This document shows, in pieces, positions 16,592 through 25,308 of a stretch of DNA of 41,437 nt (the stretch's first letter is position 1; each line of letters opens with the position of its first letter). A program made the position numbers and the translations under genes. The stretch is from an uncultured Alphaproteobacteria bacterium (lineage in GTDB: Bacteria > Pseudomonadota > Alphaproteobacteria > HIMB59 > GCA-002718135): positions 1 to 41,437 of the forward strand of contig CACEPG010000010.1 in NCBI GenBank assembly GCA_902561355.1, given 5' to 3'. The notes under the pieces are model-generated. The model was given only the letters and a program-made list of their open reading frames with translations, was not told where the DNA came from and ran no database searches.

Positions 16592-17685
16592 TTAAAGAGT
16601 TAGAGATTTTTCTAAGAATTGATCTATATCTCCGTCTAAAACTGAATTAACATTTGAAGACTCATATTCAGTTCTTAAATCTTTAATCAACTTGTATGGG
16701 TGCAAAACATACGATCTAATCTGGTTGCCCCATCCTATATCTTTTTTTGAATTATTAATTTTATTTTCTTCCTCTTTTCTTTTTTGCAATTCTAATTCAT
16801 ATAATCTAGATTTTAACATAGACATAGCATTGGATTTATTTTTGTGTTGAGAACGATCACTTTGGCACTGAACAACAATTTCACTTGGTATGTGTGTGAT
16901 ACGAACAGCGCTATCAGTTTTATTTACATGTTGACCTCCTGCACCAGAAGCTCTGTAAGTATCAATTCTTAGATCAGATTCATTAATTTCTATTTCTATT
17001 TTATCGTCAATTTCAGGATAGACCCAAACACTGGCAAAACTTGTATGTCTTCTTTTATTACTATCAAATGGTGAAATTCTAACCAAACGATGTATTCCGC
17101 TTTCTCTTTTGAGCCAACCATATGAATAATCGTTATCAATTTTTAAAGTACAAGATTTGATTCCTGCTTCCTCCCCTCTCGATTCTTGAAGTAATGAAAC
17201 TTTACTATTATTTTTTTCCGCCCATCTTATATACATTCTTTGAAGCATTTCTGCCCAATCTTGACTTTCTGTACCACCTGCCCCAGCATGAATTTCTAAA
17301 AAAGCGCTGTTATGATCTGCTGGTTCACCCATTAAGTTTACATATCTAGCTTTATTAGACTCTTCCACCAGCGTTCTAGAATCATCTAAAAGTTGTTTTA
17401 TATTTGTGTCATTTTCTTCTATTTGAAATAATTTATATAATTCCTCTAAATCACTTAAAGAATATTTGATTTTATTAAAATCTTTTAACTGAGTTTCTAA
17501 ATTTTTAATTTTTTTTAAAAATTGATTTTGCTTCTGGATCATTCCAAATATTTGGATTAGAGCTTTTGACCCTTAAATCATTTAAGTCTTTTTCGATTAA
17601 AGAATAGTCAAACCCCCCTCCTTAAAAGATCAAAATTTGATCTAATAATTTTAATATTTTCATCTAATTCTTCTTTATTAATCAT
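16592..17685 (-). CDS. prfB: peptide chain release factor 2, with programmed +1 frameshift and a second frame disruption
   Basis: RF2 ends translation at UAA and UGA. The main part has the SPF codon-recognition motif (RISPFDSNKRRHTSF) and GGQ (GAGGQHVNKTDSA). The gene starts at ATG 17685, overlapping the mrcA stop as TAATG. The zero frame reads MINKEELDENIK...FDLLRRGV and meets TGA at 17608-17610; a +1 shift at GTT TGA C continues as DYSLIEKDLNDL...SNPNIWNDPEA, matching RF2 N-termini. To reach the long frame that carries SPF and GGQ, one more base must be skipped; the most likely place is the A8 run at 17509-17516, where seven A would give SIFKKIKNLE. With both shifts the protein is about 363 residues, equal to the usual RF2. 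The first shift is the known autoregulation; the second is either a sequence error, a mutation or slippage. A shorter call starting at 17542 would lack the N-terminal domain. Confidence 0.88.
17608..17622 (-). promoter_or_regulatory. RF2 programmed +1 ribosomal frameshift site
   Basis: On the minus strand AGGAGG (17617-17622), GGG, GTT (17611-17613), TGA (17608-17610), then C. The internal Shine-Dalgarno sequence stands exactly three bases before the slippery codon, as in the E. coli site AGGGGG-TAT-CTT-TGA-C. Here the slippery codon is GTT instead of the usual CTT. Frameshifting here would rise when RF2 is scarce, giving autoregulation. Confidence 0.88.
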
Positions 17686-20045
17686 TAGTTGTTTAATAAA
17701 CCACCTGTTCCAGAAATGGAATTATTATTAATTGAACCAAGGGAATCTAAAATATTCAAATCACTTGAATTATACGGTTCGGTACCAATTATAAAAGGCT
17801 CTAAAATGCTATTTTTTTTATTTGATGGAAGGCCGGTGCTTGGATCAATTTTAACAAAACTAATACCCGATGGAACACGGAAAGGTATTTTATTTGAATT
17901 TATATCAGCTTTTTCTATGAAGTTTTTAAATATAGGGACTGCTACTGAAGATCCTGTCTCTTTGTATCCAAGTGATTTTGGCTGATCGTAACCAACATAA
18001 ACTCCAATAACTAAATCTGGTGAAAACCCTATGAACCATGCATCTTTATTTTCATTTGTAGTACCTGTTTTACCTGCTAAAGGAATTTTAAGAGAATTTA
18101 GTTTTCTTCCTGTGCCTCTCAAAACAACTCCCTCAAGCATAGAAGTGATTTGATAAGCAAATTTTGGATCTAATATACTTATTTGATTGTTAACAATTGT
18201 TGGTATTTTTGTAGTATCAACAATTTTTTCAATTTTACAATTTATACATTTTTTTACTGAACTATTATAAATTTTTTTACCTTCCTTTGAGTAAATACTT
18301 TTGATCATATTAGGAGAAATTTTTTTTCCTCCATTAACGATCATACCATAGGAATTTGTAAGATCTGCTAAAGTAACCAAGCCTGAACCAAGTGACATTG
18401 AAAGCTGCTCATCAATATACTGATCTAGTTCAAAATCTTTTACTGTTTCAAGTATTTTTTTCATACCAATTTTATCTGCTAATCTTATTGTCATTAAATT
18501 TCTTGATTTTTCAATTCCTGTTCTCATTGTTGTTAATCCGAAAAATTCTTCAGTATAATTAGCCGGCTTCCATTTTGGCAATCCTGGTCCTTGATCGATA
18601 ACGTATGGAGCATCTAGTATCAAAGTAGATGGATTATAACCTTCTTTTAATGCTGAAATATATACTAGTGGCTTAAACGCTGATCCGGGCTGTCTTTTAG
18701 CTTGAGTTGCTCTATTAAACTCACTTAATTTATAACTAAAACCACCAGCCATTGACAATATATCACCAGTATGAGGATCTATAACTATTATAGCGCCATT
18801 AACTTTTGGAACTTGCCTTACAAGAATTTTATCAAAAAAATTTTCTACAAAGATTATATCTCCAATATTAAATTTTGTTTTATTTATCCATTTATTTTCA
18901 TGTAAAGATAATTTAATTACGTATTCTTTATCTTTTTCATCAAATCCTATTAAATTATTATTTCCGATATTTGTTAAAATTATTGGAAACCACTTAAAAG
19001 GAAAGGGATTAAGTGAATTAAATTTATTAATTCTGAATTTAAAATTTTTTGTATCCAGGTTATCTAATGGTCCGCTCCAGCCATGCCTTTTATCATATTG
19101 AACCAATCCATTGACCAGGGCTTCTTCTGCTACTTCTTGTAACTTAGTGTTTATTGAAGTCTTAATTATTAATCCATCTTGATATAGTTTAGCTTTGCCA
19201 TAATTTTTGTATAAATATTTCCTAATCTCTTCATAATAATAATCAGCTTGTGCAAATATAATATCTTTTCTTTTAATAATTTGAATCGGTTTTGTTTTAA
19301 ATTTTAAATCTTCTTTTAAAATATATTTGTTTTCATACATTTTATCTATAACCCAATTTCTTCTTTCAAAAGCTTCATTGTATTTGTTTATCGGATGATA
19401 ATTATTAGGTGCTTTAGGAAGTGCAGCTAAAAATGCTATTTCATGAAGTTCTAATTCGCTGAGTGATTTATTAAAATAATTTAAACTCGCACTTGCTACT
19501 CCGTATGATCCAAATCCTAAATAAATATCGTTTAAATATAATTCTAAAATTTTATTTTTTTCTAAAATTTTTTCTATTCTAATCGCTAACAATATTTCTT
19601 TAATTTTTCTTTCATAGCTTACCTCATTGGTCAGTAATAAGTTTTTTACTACTTGCTGAGTAATTGTAGATGCTCCTATTAATTTTGAATTATTTACAGT
19701 CGCTAATATATTTGAAATGATTGCTCTAAAAATTGCTACAATATCTATACCAGGATGTAAAAAAAATTTTTTGTCTTCAGCAGAAATAAAGGCATTAATT
19801 ATTTCTCTTGGTATTCTATTTATAGGAACATATATTCTCTCTTTAGTATAATAACTTTTTAACAAAATTCCATCAGAAGTATAAACTCTTGAAGAAAGAT
19901 CAGGTTTATAATTAAGTATTTTTTCATAACTGGGTAATTCTGGAGAAAATTTCCATAAAATATAAAATACAGCTCCCAAACTTATTATGGATGAAAAAAA
20001 CCCCAGCAATAAGATAATTTTCAAATATTTAATAATGTTTTGCAT
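17685..20045 (-). CDS. mrcA: penicillin-binding protein 1A (bifunctional transglycosylase/transpeptidase)
   Basis: Class A PBP that polymerises and cross-links peptidoglycan in the periplasm. An N-terminal membrane anchor (residues about 8-32) precedes the GT51 domain with A-E-D-K-K-F-F-L-H-P-G near residue 93 and the STITQQVVKNLL motif. The transpeptidase domain has the nucleophile motif G-S-A-F-K-P near 453, the S-R-N motif in EKSRNLMTI, and the K-T-G triad G-K-T-G-T-T-N near 657. The 786 residues are complete. It overlaps prfB by one base (TAATG), a pairing seen in many alphaproteobacteria; the amidase gene that often sits between rne and mrcA there is absent here. It is divergent from rne across 132 bases; a TATAAT on the minus strand at 20147-20152 could serve it. 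Confidence 0.95.
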   Translation of the reverse strand: MQNIIKYLKIILLLGFFSSIISLGAVFYILWKFSPELPSYEKILNYKPDLSSRVYTSDGILLKSYYTKERIYVPINRIPREIINAFISAEDKKFFLHPGIDIVAIFRAIISNILATVNNSKLIGASTITQQVVKNLLLTNEVSYERKIKEILLAIRIEKILEKNKILELYLNDIYLGFGSYGVASASLNYFNKSLSELELHEIAFLAALPKAPNNYHPINKYNEAFERRNWVIDKMYENKYILKEDLKFKTKPIQIIKRKDIIFAQADYYYEEIRKYLYKNYGKAKLYQDGLIIKTSINTKLQEVAEEALVNGLVQYDKRHGWSGPLDNLDTKNFKFRINKFNSLNPFPFKWFPIILTNIGNNNLIGFDEKDKEYVIKLSLHENKWINKTKFNIGDIIFVENFFDKILVRQVPKVNGAIIVIDPHTGDILSMAGGFSYKLSEFNRATQAKRQPGSAFKPLVYISALKEGYNPSTLILDAPYVIDQGPGLPKWKPANYTEEFFGLTTMRTGIEKSRNLMTIRLADKIGMKKILETVKDFELDQYIDEQLSMSLGSGLVTLADLTNSYGMIVNGGKKISPNMIKSIYSKEGKKIYNSSVKKCINCKIEKIVDTTKIPTIVNNQISILDPKFAYQITSMLEGVVLRGTGRKLNSLKIPLAGKTGTTNENKDAWFIGFSPDLVIGVYVGYDQPKSLGYKETGSSVAVPIFKNFIEKADINSNKIPFRVPSGISFVKIDPSTGLPSNKKNSILEPFIIGTEPYNSSDLNILDSLGSINNNSISGTGGLLNN

Positions 20046-20177
20046 TTATTTTAAATCTAGATTGTGAAATAGTTAAAAATATGACAATAGGGAGAAACAT
20101 AATAAAATAATAATTACACACAGTTTTTATATAAAAATGCAAAAGAATTATAGCAAATACAATGGAGTTTCTCAGTT

Positions 20178-22082
20178 ATGTCAAAGAAAATACTTATCGA
20201 TACGTCGGATTCAAACGAAACAAGAATTGCAGTCACAGAAAATGGAAAATTAGACGATTTTGAAAGTGAATTTAATAAAAAAAATGCTGTTAAAGGAGAT
20301 GTCTATCTTGCAAAAATAACTAGAGTAGAGCCATCTCTTCAGGCAGCTTTTGTCGACTTTGGAACAAACAGAAATGGTTTTTTGCCACTTACAGAAATCC
20401 ATCCTGATTATTTTAAAATACCTTCAGCTGATTAAACAAAACTTAAGGAATTGACAGATAGATTAAATAAAGCTGGAATAGAAGAGGATGAGTTAGATGG
20501 GGAAAAAAATTATGGTAATAATCAAGAATTTTTAGAAGATACAAATATACAAAATAGTAATATTGAAGATGAAGAAGAGGTCAGCCAAGAAAATCCTAGA
20601 AAATTTAAAAGCAAAAAAATTAACCCCAAAAAAGAATATTTTAATTTTTTTAAAAAATATAAAATTCAAGATGTGATTAAGCCTAGACAGGTAATACTCG
20701 TACAAATTAATAAGGAAGAGAGAGGTTTAAAAGGAGCAGCCTTAACAACATTTCTTTCGTTTGCAGGCAGATATTGTGTTTTAATGCCAAATAGTATGAA
20801 TAATGATGGTATTTCAAGAAAAATAGGAGATCTTGAAGAAAGAAAGAAACTCAAACAAATTTTATCATCAGTTAATATACCAGATAAAATGTCAGTAATT
20901 ATAAGAACTGCCGGTATAGGCAAGACTAAAAAAGAAATTTCAAAAGATTTAACATTTCTAGTTTCACAATGGAATAAAATTAGAGAGCTTACAATTAAAT
21001 CTGAAGCTCCAAAATTAATTTATGAGGAAGGAAGTATTTTAAAAAGAATCATAAGAGATTCTTTTACTGAAGATGTAGAGAGTGTCTTAGTTGAGGGCAA
21101 GGATGGCTATGATAAAGTAAAAAAATTAACAAAGAATCTAGTGCCTAATCAATCAAAAAAAATAAAATTATTTAAATCAAAAGATAAATCACTTTTTGCT
21201 GAAAATAATATTGAAAACCAAATTAATGAGTTATTTAGTTTGAGTGTTAAATTAGAATCTGGCGGTTCTATTGTTATTAATACTACTGAAGCACTTGTAG
21301 CAATTGACGTTAATTCTGGAAAAAATACTTCAGAAAGAAATATAGAAAACACAGCTTTAAAAACTAATATTGAAGCTGCCAATGAAATAGCACGTCAATT
21401 AAGATTAAGAGATTTAGGAGGATTGGTTGTAATTGATTTTATAGACATGGATGATTATAGAAATAATTTCAAAGTAGAGAAAACGATCAAAACTGCCCTA
21501 TTTAGAGATAGAGCTAGAGTTCAAATAGGTAGAATAAGCATGTTTGGATTACTTGAATTATCAAGGCAGCGATTAAGATCTAGTTTAATTGATAAATCAT
21601 TTGAAAAATGCAATTATTGTAAAGGATCTGGATTAATACTAAATACTAGATCAATTAGTGAGCAAATAATCAAAGTGATAAAAGAAAAATTATCAAATTC
21701 AAATAATTTAGATTTAACTGTTAAATGCAACACAGCACTTGCTGAAACTTTAATTAACTTAAAAAAGCAAGAGATTAGTACAATAGAGAATTATTATAAT
21801 TCCAATATTAGTTTTGTATTTGATGATCATTTTTCTCTTCATGAGCCTGTAGTTGAATCACAAGAACAGAAATTAGAAGAAAAGAAAATAAAGATTAAAC
21901 CTAAGACTAAAAATATTAAATCAAAATTAATTACAAAGAAAAAAAATACCATAAGAAAAAAACAATCATCAATTAAAAAATCTGACAAAAAAAATACTAA
22001 ATTAGCTGAAAAAAATAGAGTTAGCTCTGATGAATTAAAAGATGCTGAAAATATAGAAGAAAAAACAGGCTGGTGGTCATAA
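20178..22082 (+). CDS. rne: ribonuclease E/G, interrupted by an in-frame TAA
   Basis: RNase E is the endonuclease that starts most mRNA decay and processes rRNA/tRNA. The ATG frame reads KKILIDTSDSNETRIAV and the S1 domain start (GDVYLAKITRVEPSLQAAFVDF), then hits TAA at 20433-20435 after IPSAD. The same frame, with no shift, continues TKLKELTDRLNKAG through an acidic insert, the rest of S1, the catalytic domain with VAIDVNSG and IDFIDMDD, and the zinc-link C-N-Y-C-K-G-S-G. The product ends in K-T-G-W-W-S, like the conserved end of alphaproteobacterial RNase E. So a single codon separates an 85-residue head from a remainder of at least 543 residues (first usable start TTG 20451). AAA, GAA or TCA to TAA would explain it. 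Real nonsense, readthrough or sequence error are all open. Confidence 0.9.
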
Positions 22083-23356
22083 TTAGAATATTAAATTTTT
22101 TTATTTTTTTATTTTTAATTAACATTGCTAATAATGTTTTAAGTTCTGAAATAATAGATTATGAAACAGAAAGTTATATTAAAAAAATAAATCAAGAAAT
22201 TTTATCAGTAAATAATTACGAAAAAGAAATAAACTTTAAAATTATAATTGATAGAAATCCCAATGCATTTATTAATCAAGATAATATCTTATTTATTTCA
22301 TCTGGACTCATCATTGACTCTCCAGATTATGTAGCTTTTTTAGGTGTATTAGCACATGAAATAGGTCATTTAGAAAAATATCATATTTCTAAGAGAAAAG
22401 AATCCATTCAAAGTCTTAAATCAATTAATGCTCTAGGTAATTTATCAATAATCGCAGGCTCATTAATATCTAATAATCCAGAGATGATGAGTGCTCTAGC
22501 TGTAAATCAAGTAGGTATTAACAATTTTTACTTAGGTTTTAGTAAAGATCAAGAACGAGAAGCTGACTATTATGCTATAGAAACATTAAACAAGCTTAGT
22601 CTTTCTTCTAATTCTATAATTAAGTTATTACAAATATTAGAGAGCAATGCAATAAACAGAGGAATTAGTGAAGAATTGCAAAAATTTTCAACACATCCAA
22701 TCTTTAAAGAGAGATATCAAATAATTACTGAAAAAAAAATCGATAAAAAAAATAAGTTTAATGAAAAATTAAATGATGAATTTAATTTTATTAAAGCAAA
22801 ATTTTTAGGATATTCAGAAATAGAAGGTACTTTTAGTTTTAAAAAATATCATCAAGAATATTATGAATCAATAAAGCTTTCAAAATCAGGAAATTTATTA
22901 GATTCATTGAGATTACTAAATAAATTAATTCTGCAATTTCCAGATAATGTCTATCTTGTAGAAACAAAAGCAGACATATTAATATCATATGGATACAAAA
23001 AAGAGGCGATTAAATTTTATAAAAAGGTTTTAGATGTAATTCCTGATAATAATTATGCTAAACTTAGAATATTTCTTAATTTAGACATAGATTCACTAAA
23101 TTATAATCAAAAAAAACAATTATTTAATGAATTTATTAACTTGCTATTTGATTTTCCTAAAAGCATTAAAATACAAGGAAAATATAATAAACTTTCTTAT
23201 GATTTAAACAAAAAAAATTGGATTGATTATTTTAGTTTAGTAAACAATAATAAAAATTTAGATAAAAATATTTATAATAATAAAATGGAAGAACTAATGA
23301 AAAAAACTAATGATACTAAATTAATAAAACTTATTAAAAAATCAAAGAACACATGA
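22073..23356 (+). CDS. M48 family zinc metalloprotease with TPR-like C-terminus (BepA-like), exported
   Basis: A hydrophobic N-terminus (IRILNFFIFLFLINIANNVLS) is a probable Sec signal peptide. The zinc site H-E-I-G-H is near residue 94 and the third ligand is in the E-R-E-A-D-Y motif near 161. The C-terminal part is helical with tetratricopeptide-like stretches (DSLRLLNKLILQFPDNVYL). This is the build of BepA-type periplasmic proteases that check outer-membrane protein and LPS-transport assembly. GTG at 22073 overlaps the rne end by 10 bases and is the only sensible start that keeps the signal peptide. Its stop overlaps the dcd start as ATGA. BepA identity is a family-level guess. Confidence 0.85.
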   Translation: MVIIRILNFFIFLFLINIANNVLSSEIIDYETESYIKKINQEILSVNNYEKEINFKIIIDRNPNAFINQDNILFISSGLIIDSPDYVAFLGVLAHEIGHLEKYHISKRKESIQSLKSINALGNLSIIAGSLISNNPEMMSALAVNQVGINNFYLGFSKDQEREADYYAIETLNKLSLSSNSIIKLLQILESNAINRGISEELQKFSTHPIFKERYQIITEKKIDKKNKFNEKLNDEFNFIKAKFLGYSEIEGTFSFKKYHQEYYESIKLSKSGNLLDSLRLLNKLILQFPDNVYLVETKADILISYGYKKEAIKFYKKVLDVIPDNNYAKLRIFLNLDIDSLNYNQKKQLFNEFINLLFDFPKSIKIQGKYNKLSYDLNKKNWIDYFSLVNNNKNLDKNIYNNKMEELMKKTNDTKLIKLIKKSKNT

Positions 23357-24411
23357 TAGGATCTCTTATTTATAATGATTATAAAAAACTCTTTAAGCAA
23401 AATGAGTTACAATCAACATTAAACATAGACAAACAAATCCAACCATCAAGTTTGGACCTATCTTTGAGTGAAGAGTGTTATGAAATAAAATGCAGTTTTC
23501 TAAGTCCAAATTCTAAAGTAAGAGATAAATTAGATGGATTAATTATTAAGAAAATTAATTTAAAAAATAGTCAATTATTTACTAAAAATAAAACTTACTT
23601 AGTAAAATTAAATGAAAAATTAAATTTAAAAAATAATATTAAAGGTTATTGTAATCCAAAAAGCAGTACTGGAAGATTAGATATTTTTTGTAGAACTATT
23701 TTAGATCATTGTGATGAATATGAAAAAATACCATTAAATTATAAAGGTGAGATGTTTATAGAAATTACAACAAGATCTTTTGATGTAGAATTTATCTCTG
23801 GTGATAAATTAAATCAAATGAGACTTGTTTATGAAAAAAATAATTTTATAAAAGACAAAGAATTAATTAAAATTAATAAATCTACTAAAGTTATTTTTAA
23901 TTCAAAAATAGCAAATATAGATAATGGATTGAAAGTTTCCGTAGATCTATCTTCAAAGCAAAAAATATGTGCTTATATAGCAAAAAAAAATGCACCTCCA
24001 TTAAGGTTTAATAAAGTCAATTACTATAATAAGAATAAATACTGGAATGCACTAACTACTAAAAAAAACTCATTAATTATTGAAAGAAATATGTTTTATA
24101 TTCTTAAGTCTAAAGAAAAAATTAGAATACCCACAGATATGGCAGGAGAAATGATACCATATGATACAGGTATAGGAGATTTTAGAGTGCACTATGCTGG
24201 GTTTTTTGATCCTGGGTTTGGAGATCCTAATGGTTCATTTGCTGTTTTAGAAGTTAAAACAAATGAAGTACCTTTTTTATTGGAAGATGGCCAAACTATT
24301 GCTAGGATAAGATATGAAAAATTGAATAAAAAAACCACTGTGGTATATGGAAAAAAAATTAAATCGAATTATCAAAACCAAAAACTTGCTTTAAGTAAAC
24401 ACTTTATTTGA
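23353..24411 (+). CDS. dcd: dCTP deaminase, two-domain alphaproteobacterial type
   Basis: Deaminates dCTP to dUTP on the way to dTMP. The protein has two related halves, each of the dUTPase/Dcd fold: the first with N-P-K-S-S-T-G-R-L-D-I-F, the second with HYAGFFDPGFGDPNGSFAVLEV, and an early QPSSLDLSL motif. The 352-residue length matches the double-length enzyme of alphaproteobacteria (about 360) rather than the 190-residue E. coli Dcd. It is translationally coupled to the upstream protease (ATGA overlap) and followed by aroQ after nine bases. Confidence 0.88.
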   Translation: MIGSLIYNDYKKLFKQNELQSTLNIDKQIQPSSLDLSLSEECYEIKCSFLSPNSKVRDKLDGLIIKKINLKNSQLFTKNKTYLVKLNEKLNLKNNIKGYCNPKSSTGRLDIFCRTILDHCDEYEKIPLNYKGEMFIEITTRSFDVEFISGDKLNQMRLVYEKNNFIKDKELIKINKSTKVIFNSKIANIDNGLKVSVDLSSKQKICAYIAKKNAPPLRFNKVNYYNKNKYWNALTTKKNSLIIERNMFYILKSKEKIRIPTDMAGEMIPYDTGIGDFRVHYAGFFDPGFGDPNGSFAVLEVKTNEVPFLLEDGQTIARIRYEKLNKKTTVVYGKKIKSNYQNQKLALSKHFI

Positions 24412-24420
24412 TTAAACTAA

Positions 24421-24858
24421 ATGAAAAAAATATTAATAATAAACGGACCTAATTTAAATCTTTTAGGTAATAGAGAAAAAAACCATTACGGAGATTCTTC
24501 ATTACAAAAAATCAAGTCTCTTTGTGAAACTGTTTGTGAAAAAAATAATTTAGAATGTGATTTTTTTCAAAGCAATAATGAAGGAGATATAATTGACAAA
24601 ATACACAGTGTTGACAAAGGATACGATGGAATAATTATTAATCCTGCTGCTTATACACACACATCAGTTGCAATACTCGATGCATTGAAAGCTAATGCAA
24701 AACCTAAAATTGAAATTCATATTTCAAACATATATGCAAGAGAAGAATACAGAAGAAAGAGCATTACATCTGAAGCTGTCAATGGTTTAATTTGTGGTTT
24801 TGGTGAAAATAGTTATACCCTTGGAATTGAAGCAATAAGTAAATTAATTTATAAATAG
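24421..24858 (+). CDS. aroQ: type II 3-dehydroquinate dehydratase
   Basis: Third step of the shikimate pathway: 3-dehydroquinate to 3-dehydroshikimate. The type II signature is plain: NGPNLNLLGNRE with the catalytic tyrosine in NHYG, NPAAYTHTSVA, and E-I-H-I-S-N-I-Y-A-R-E-E-Y-R with the catalytic histidine. Length 145 is typical of these dodecameric enzymes. It sits directly before accB and accC, an order common in alphaproteobacteria. Confidence 0.96.
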   Translation: MKKILIINGPNLNLLGNREKNHYGDSSLQKIKSLCETVCEKNNLECDFFQSNNEGDIIDKIHSVDKGYDGIIINPAAYTHTSVAILDALKANAKPKIEIHISNIYAREEYRRKSITSEAVNGLICGFGENSYTLGIEAISKLIYK

Positions 24859-24861
24859 TAT

Positions 24862-25308
24862 ATGACTAAAATAGATAAAACTGATTTAGATAATATTAAA
24901 ATATTAATCAAGGAGACTAAAATTGGAAATATTTCAGTCATTAGAATAAAAAAAGGTACATATGAAATAGAAATAAGTTCAAATACTTTAATTAAAACTA
25001 ATCAAAACATTGATAAACTTGAAAAACAAAATAAAAATAAAGTACATGAATCAAAAGAAAATATTGTTAATGAAGATAGTGTAGTTAAATCACCAATGGT
25101 AGGTGTTGCATATTTATCAGCTGATCCTTCCTCTCCCCCTTATGTAAAAGTTGGCCAACATGTAAAAGCCGGTGACACTCTTTTACTTATTGAGGCTATG
25201 AAAACATTTAATGAAGTAAAGGCACCAAAATCTGGTGTAATAAAAAAAATTATAGCTCTAAATAGTCAACCTGTAGAATACGGTGATGACCTTATAATTT
25301 TTGAATAA
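24862..25308 (+). CDS. accB: biotin carboxyl carrier protein of acetyl-CoA carboxylase
   Basis: AccB carries biotin between the carboxylase (AccC) and transferase subunits in the first step of fatty-acid synthesis. The C-terminal biotinyl domain begins near VKSPMVGVAYLS and has the attachment lysine near residue 114 in E-A-M-K-T-F-N-E-V; the position after the lysine is threonine rather than the methionine of E. coli. A Lys/Asn-rich linker separates it from a helical N-terminus that binds AccC. The protein is 148 residues long. Its stop overlaps the accC ATG as TAATG. Confidence 0.95.
   Translation: MTKIDKTDLDNIKILIKETKIGNISVIRIKKGTYEIEISSNTLIKTNQNIDKLEKQNKNKVHESKENIVNEDSVVKSPMVGVAYLSADPSSPPYVKVGQHVKAGDTLLLIEAMKTFNEVKAPKSGVIKKIIALNSQPVEYGDDLIIFE

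Noticed and set aside
17520..17560. A collapsed 20-base tandem duplication as explanation for the second prfB frame change
   Set aside because: Duplicating 20 bases would also join the frames, but a single extra base in an A8 run is simpler and keeps the RF2 spacing to within one residue of E. coli.
17689..17985. Open frame antisense to the mrcA 3' end (98 codons)
   Set aside because: It mirrors conserved PBP1A sequence, has no family features and no start signal; a by-product of the coding strand.
20147..20152. TATAAT on the minus strand as a definite mrcA promoter
   Set aside because: The -10 match is perfect but no acceptable -35 lies 16-18 bases upstream, so it is mentioned only with the gene.
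20178..20451. Stop-codon reassignment (TAA read as an amino acid) in this genome
   Set aside because: Many other genes in the window end at TAA in the expected place (sufC, mrcA, accB, rpe and others), so TAA is a normal stop.
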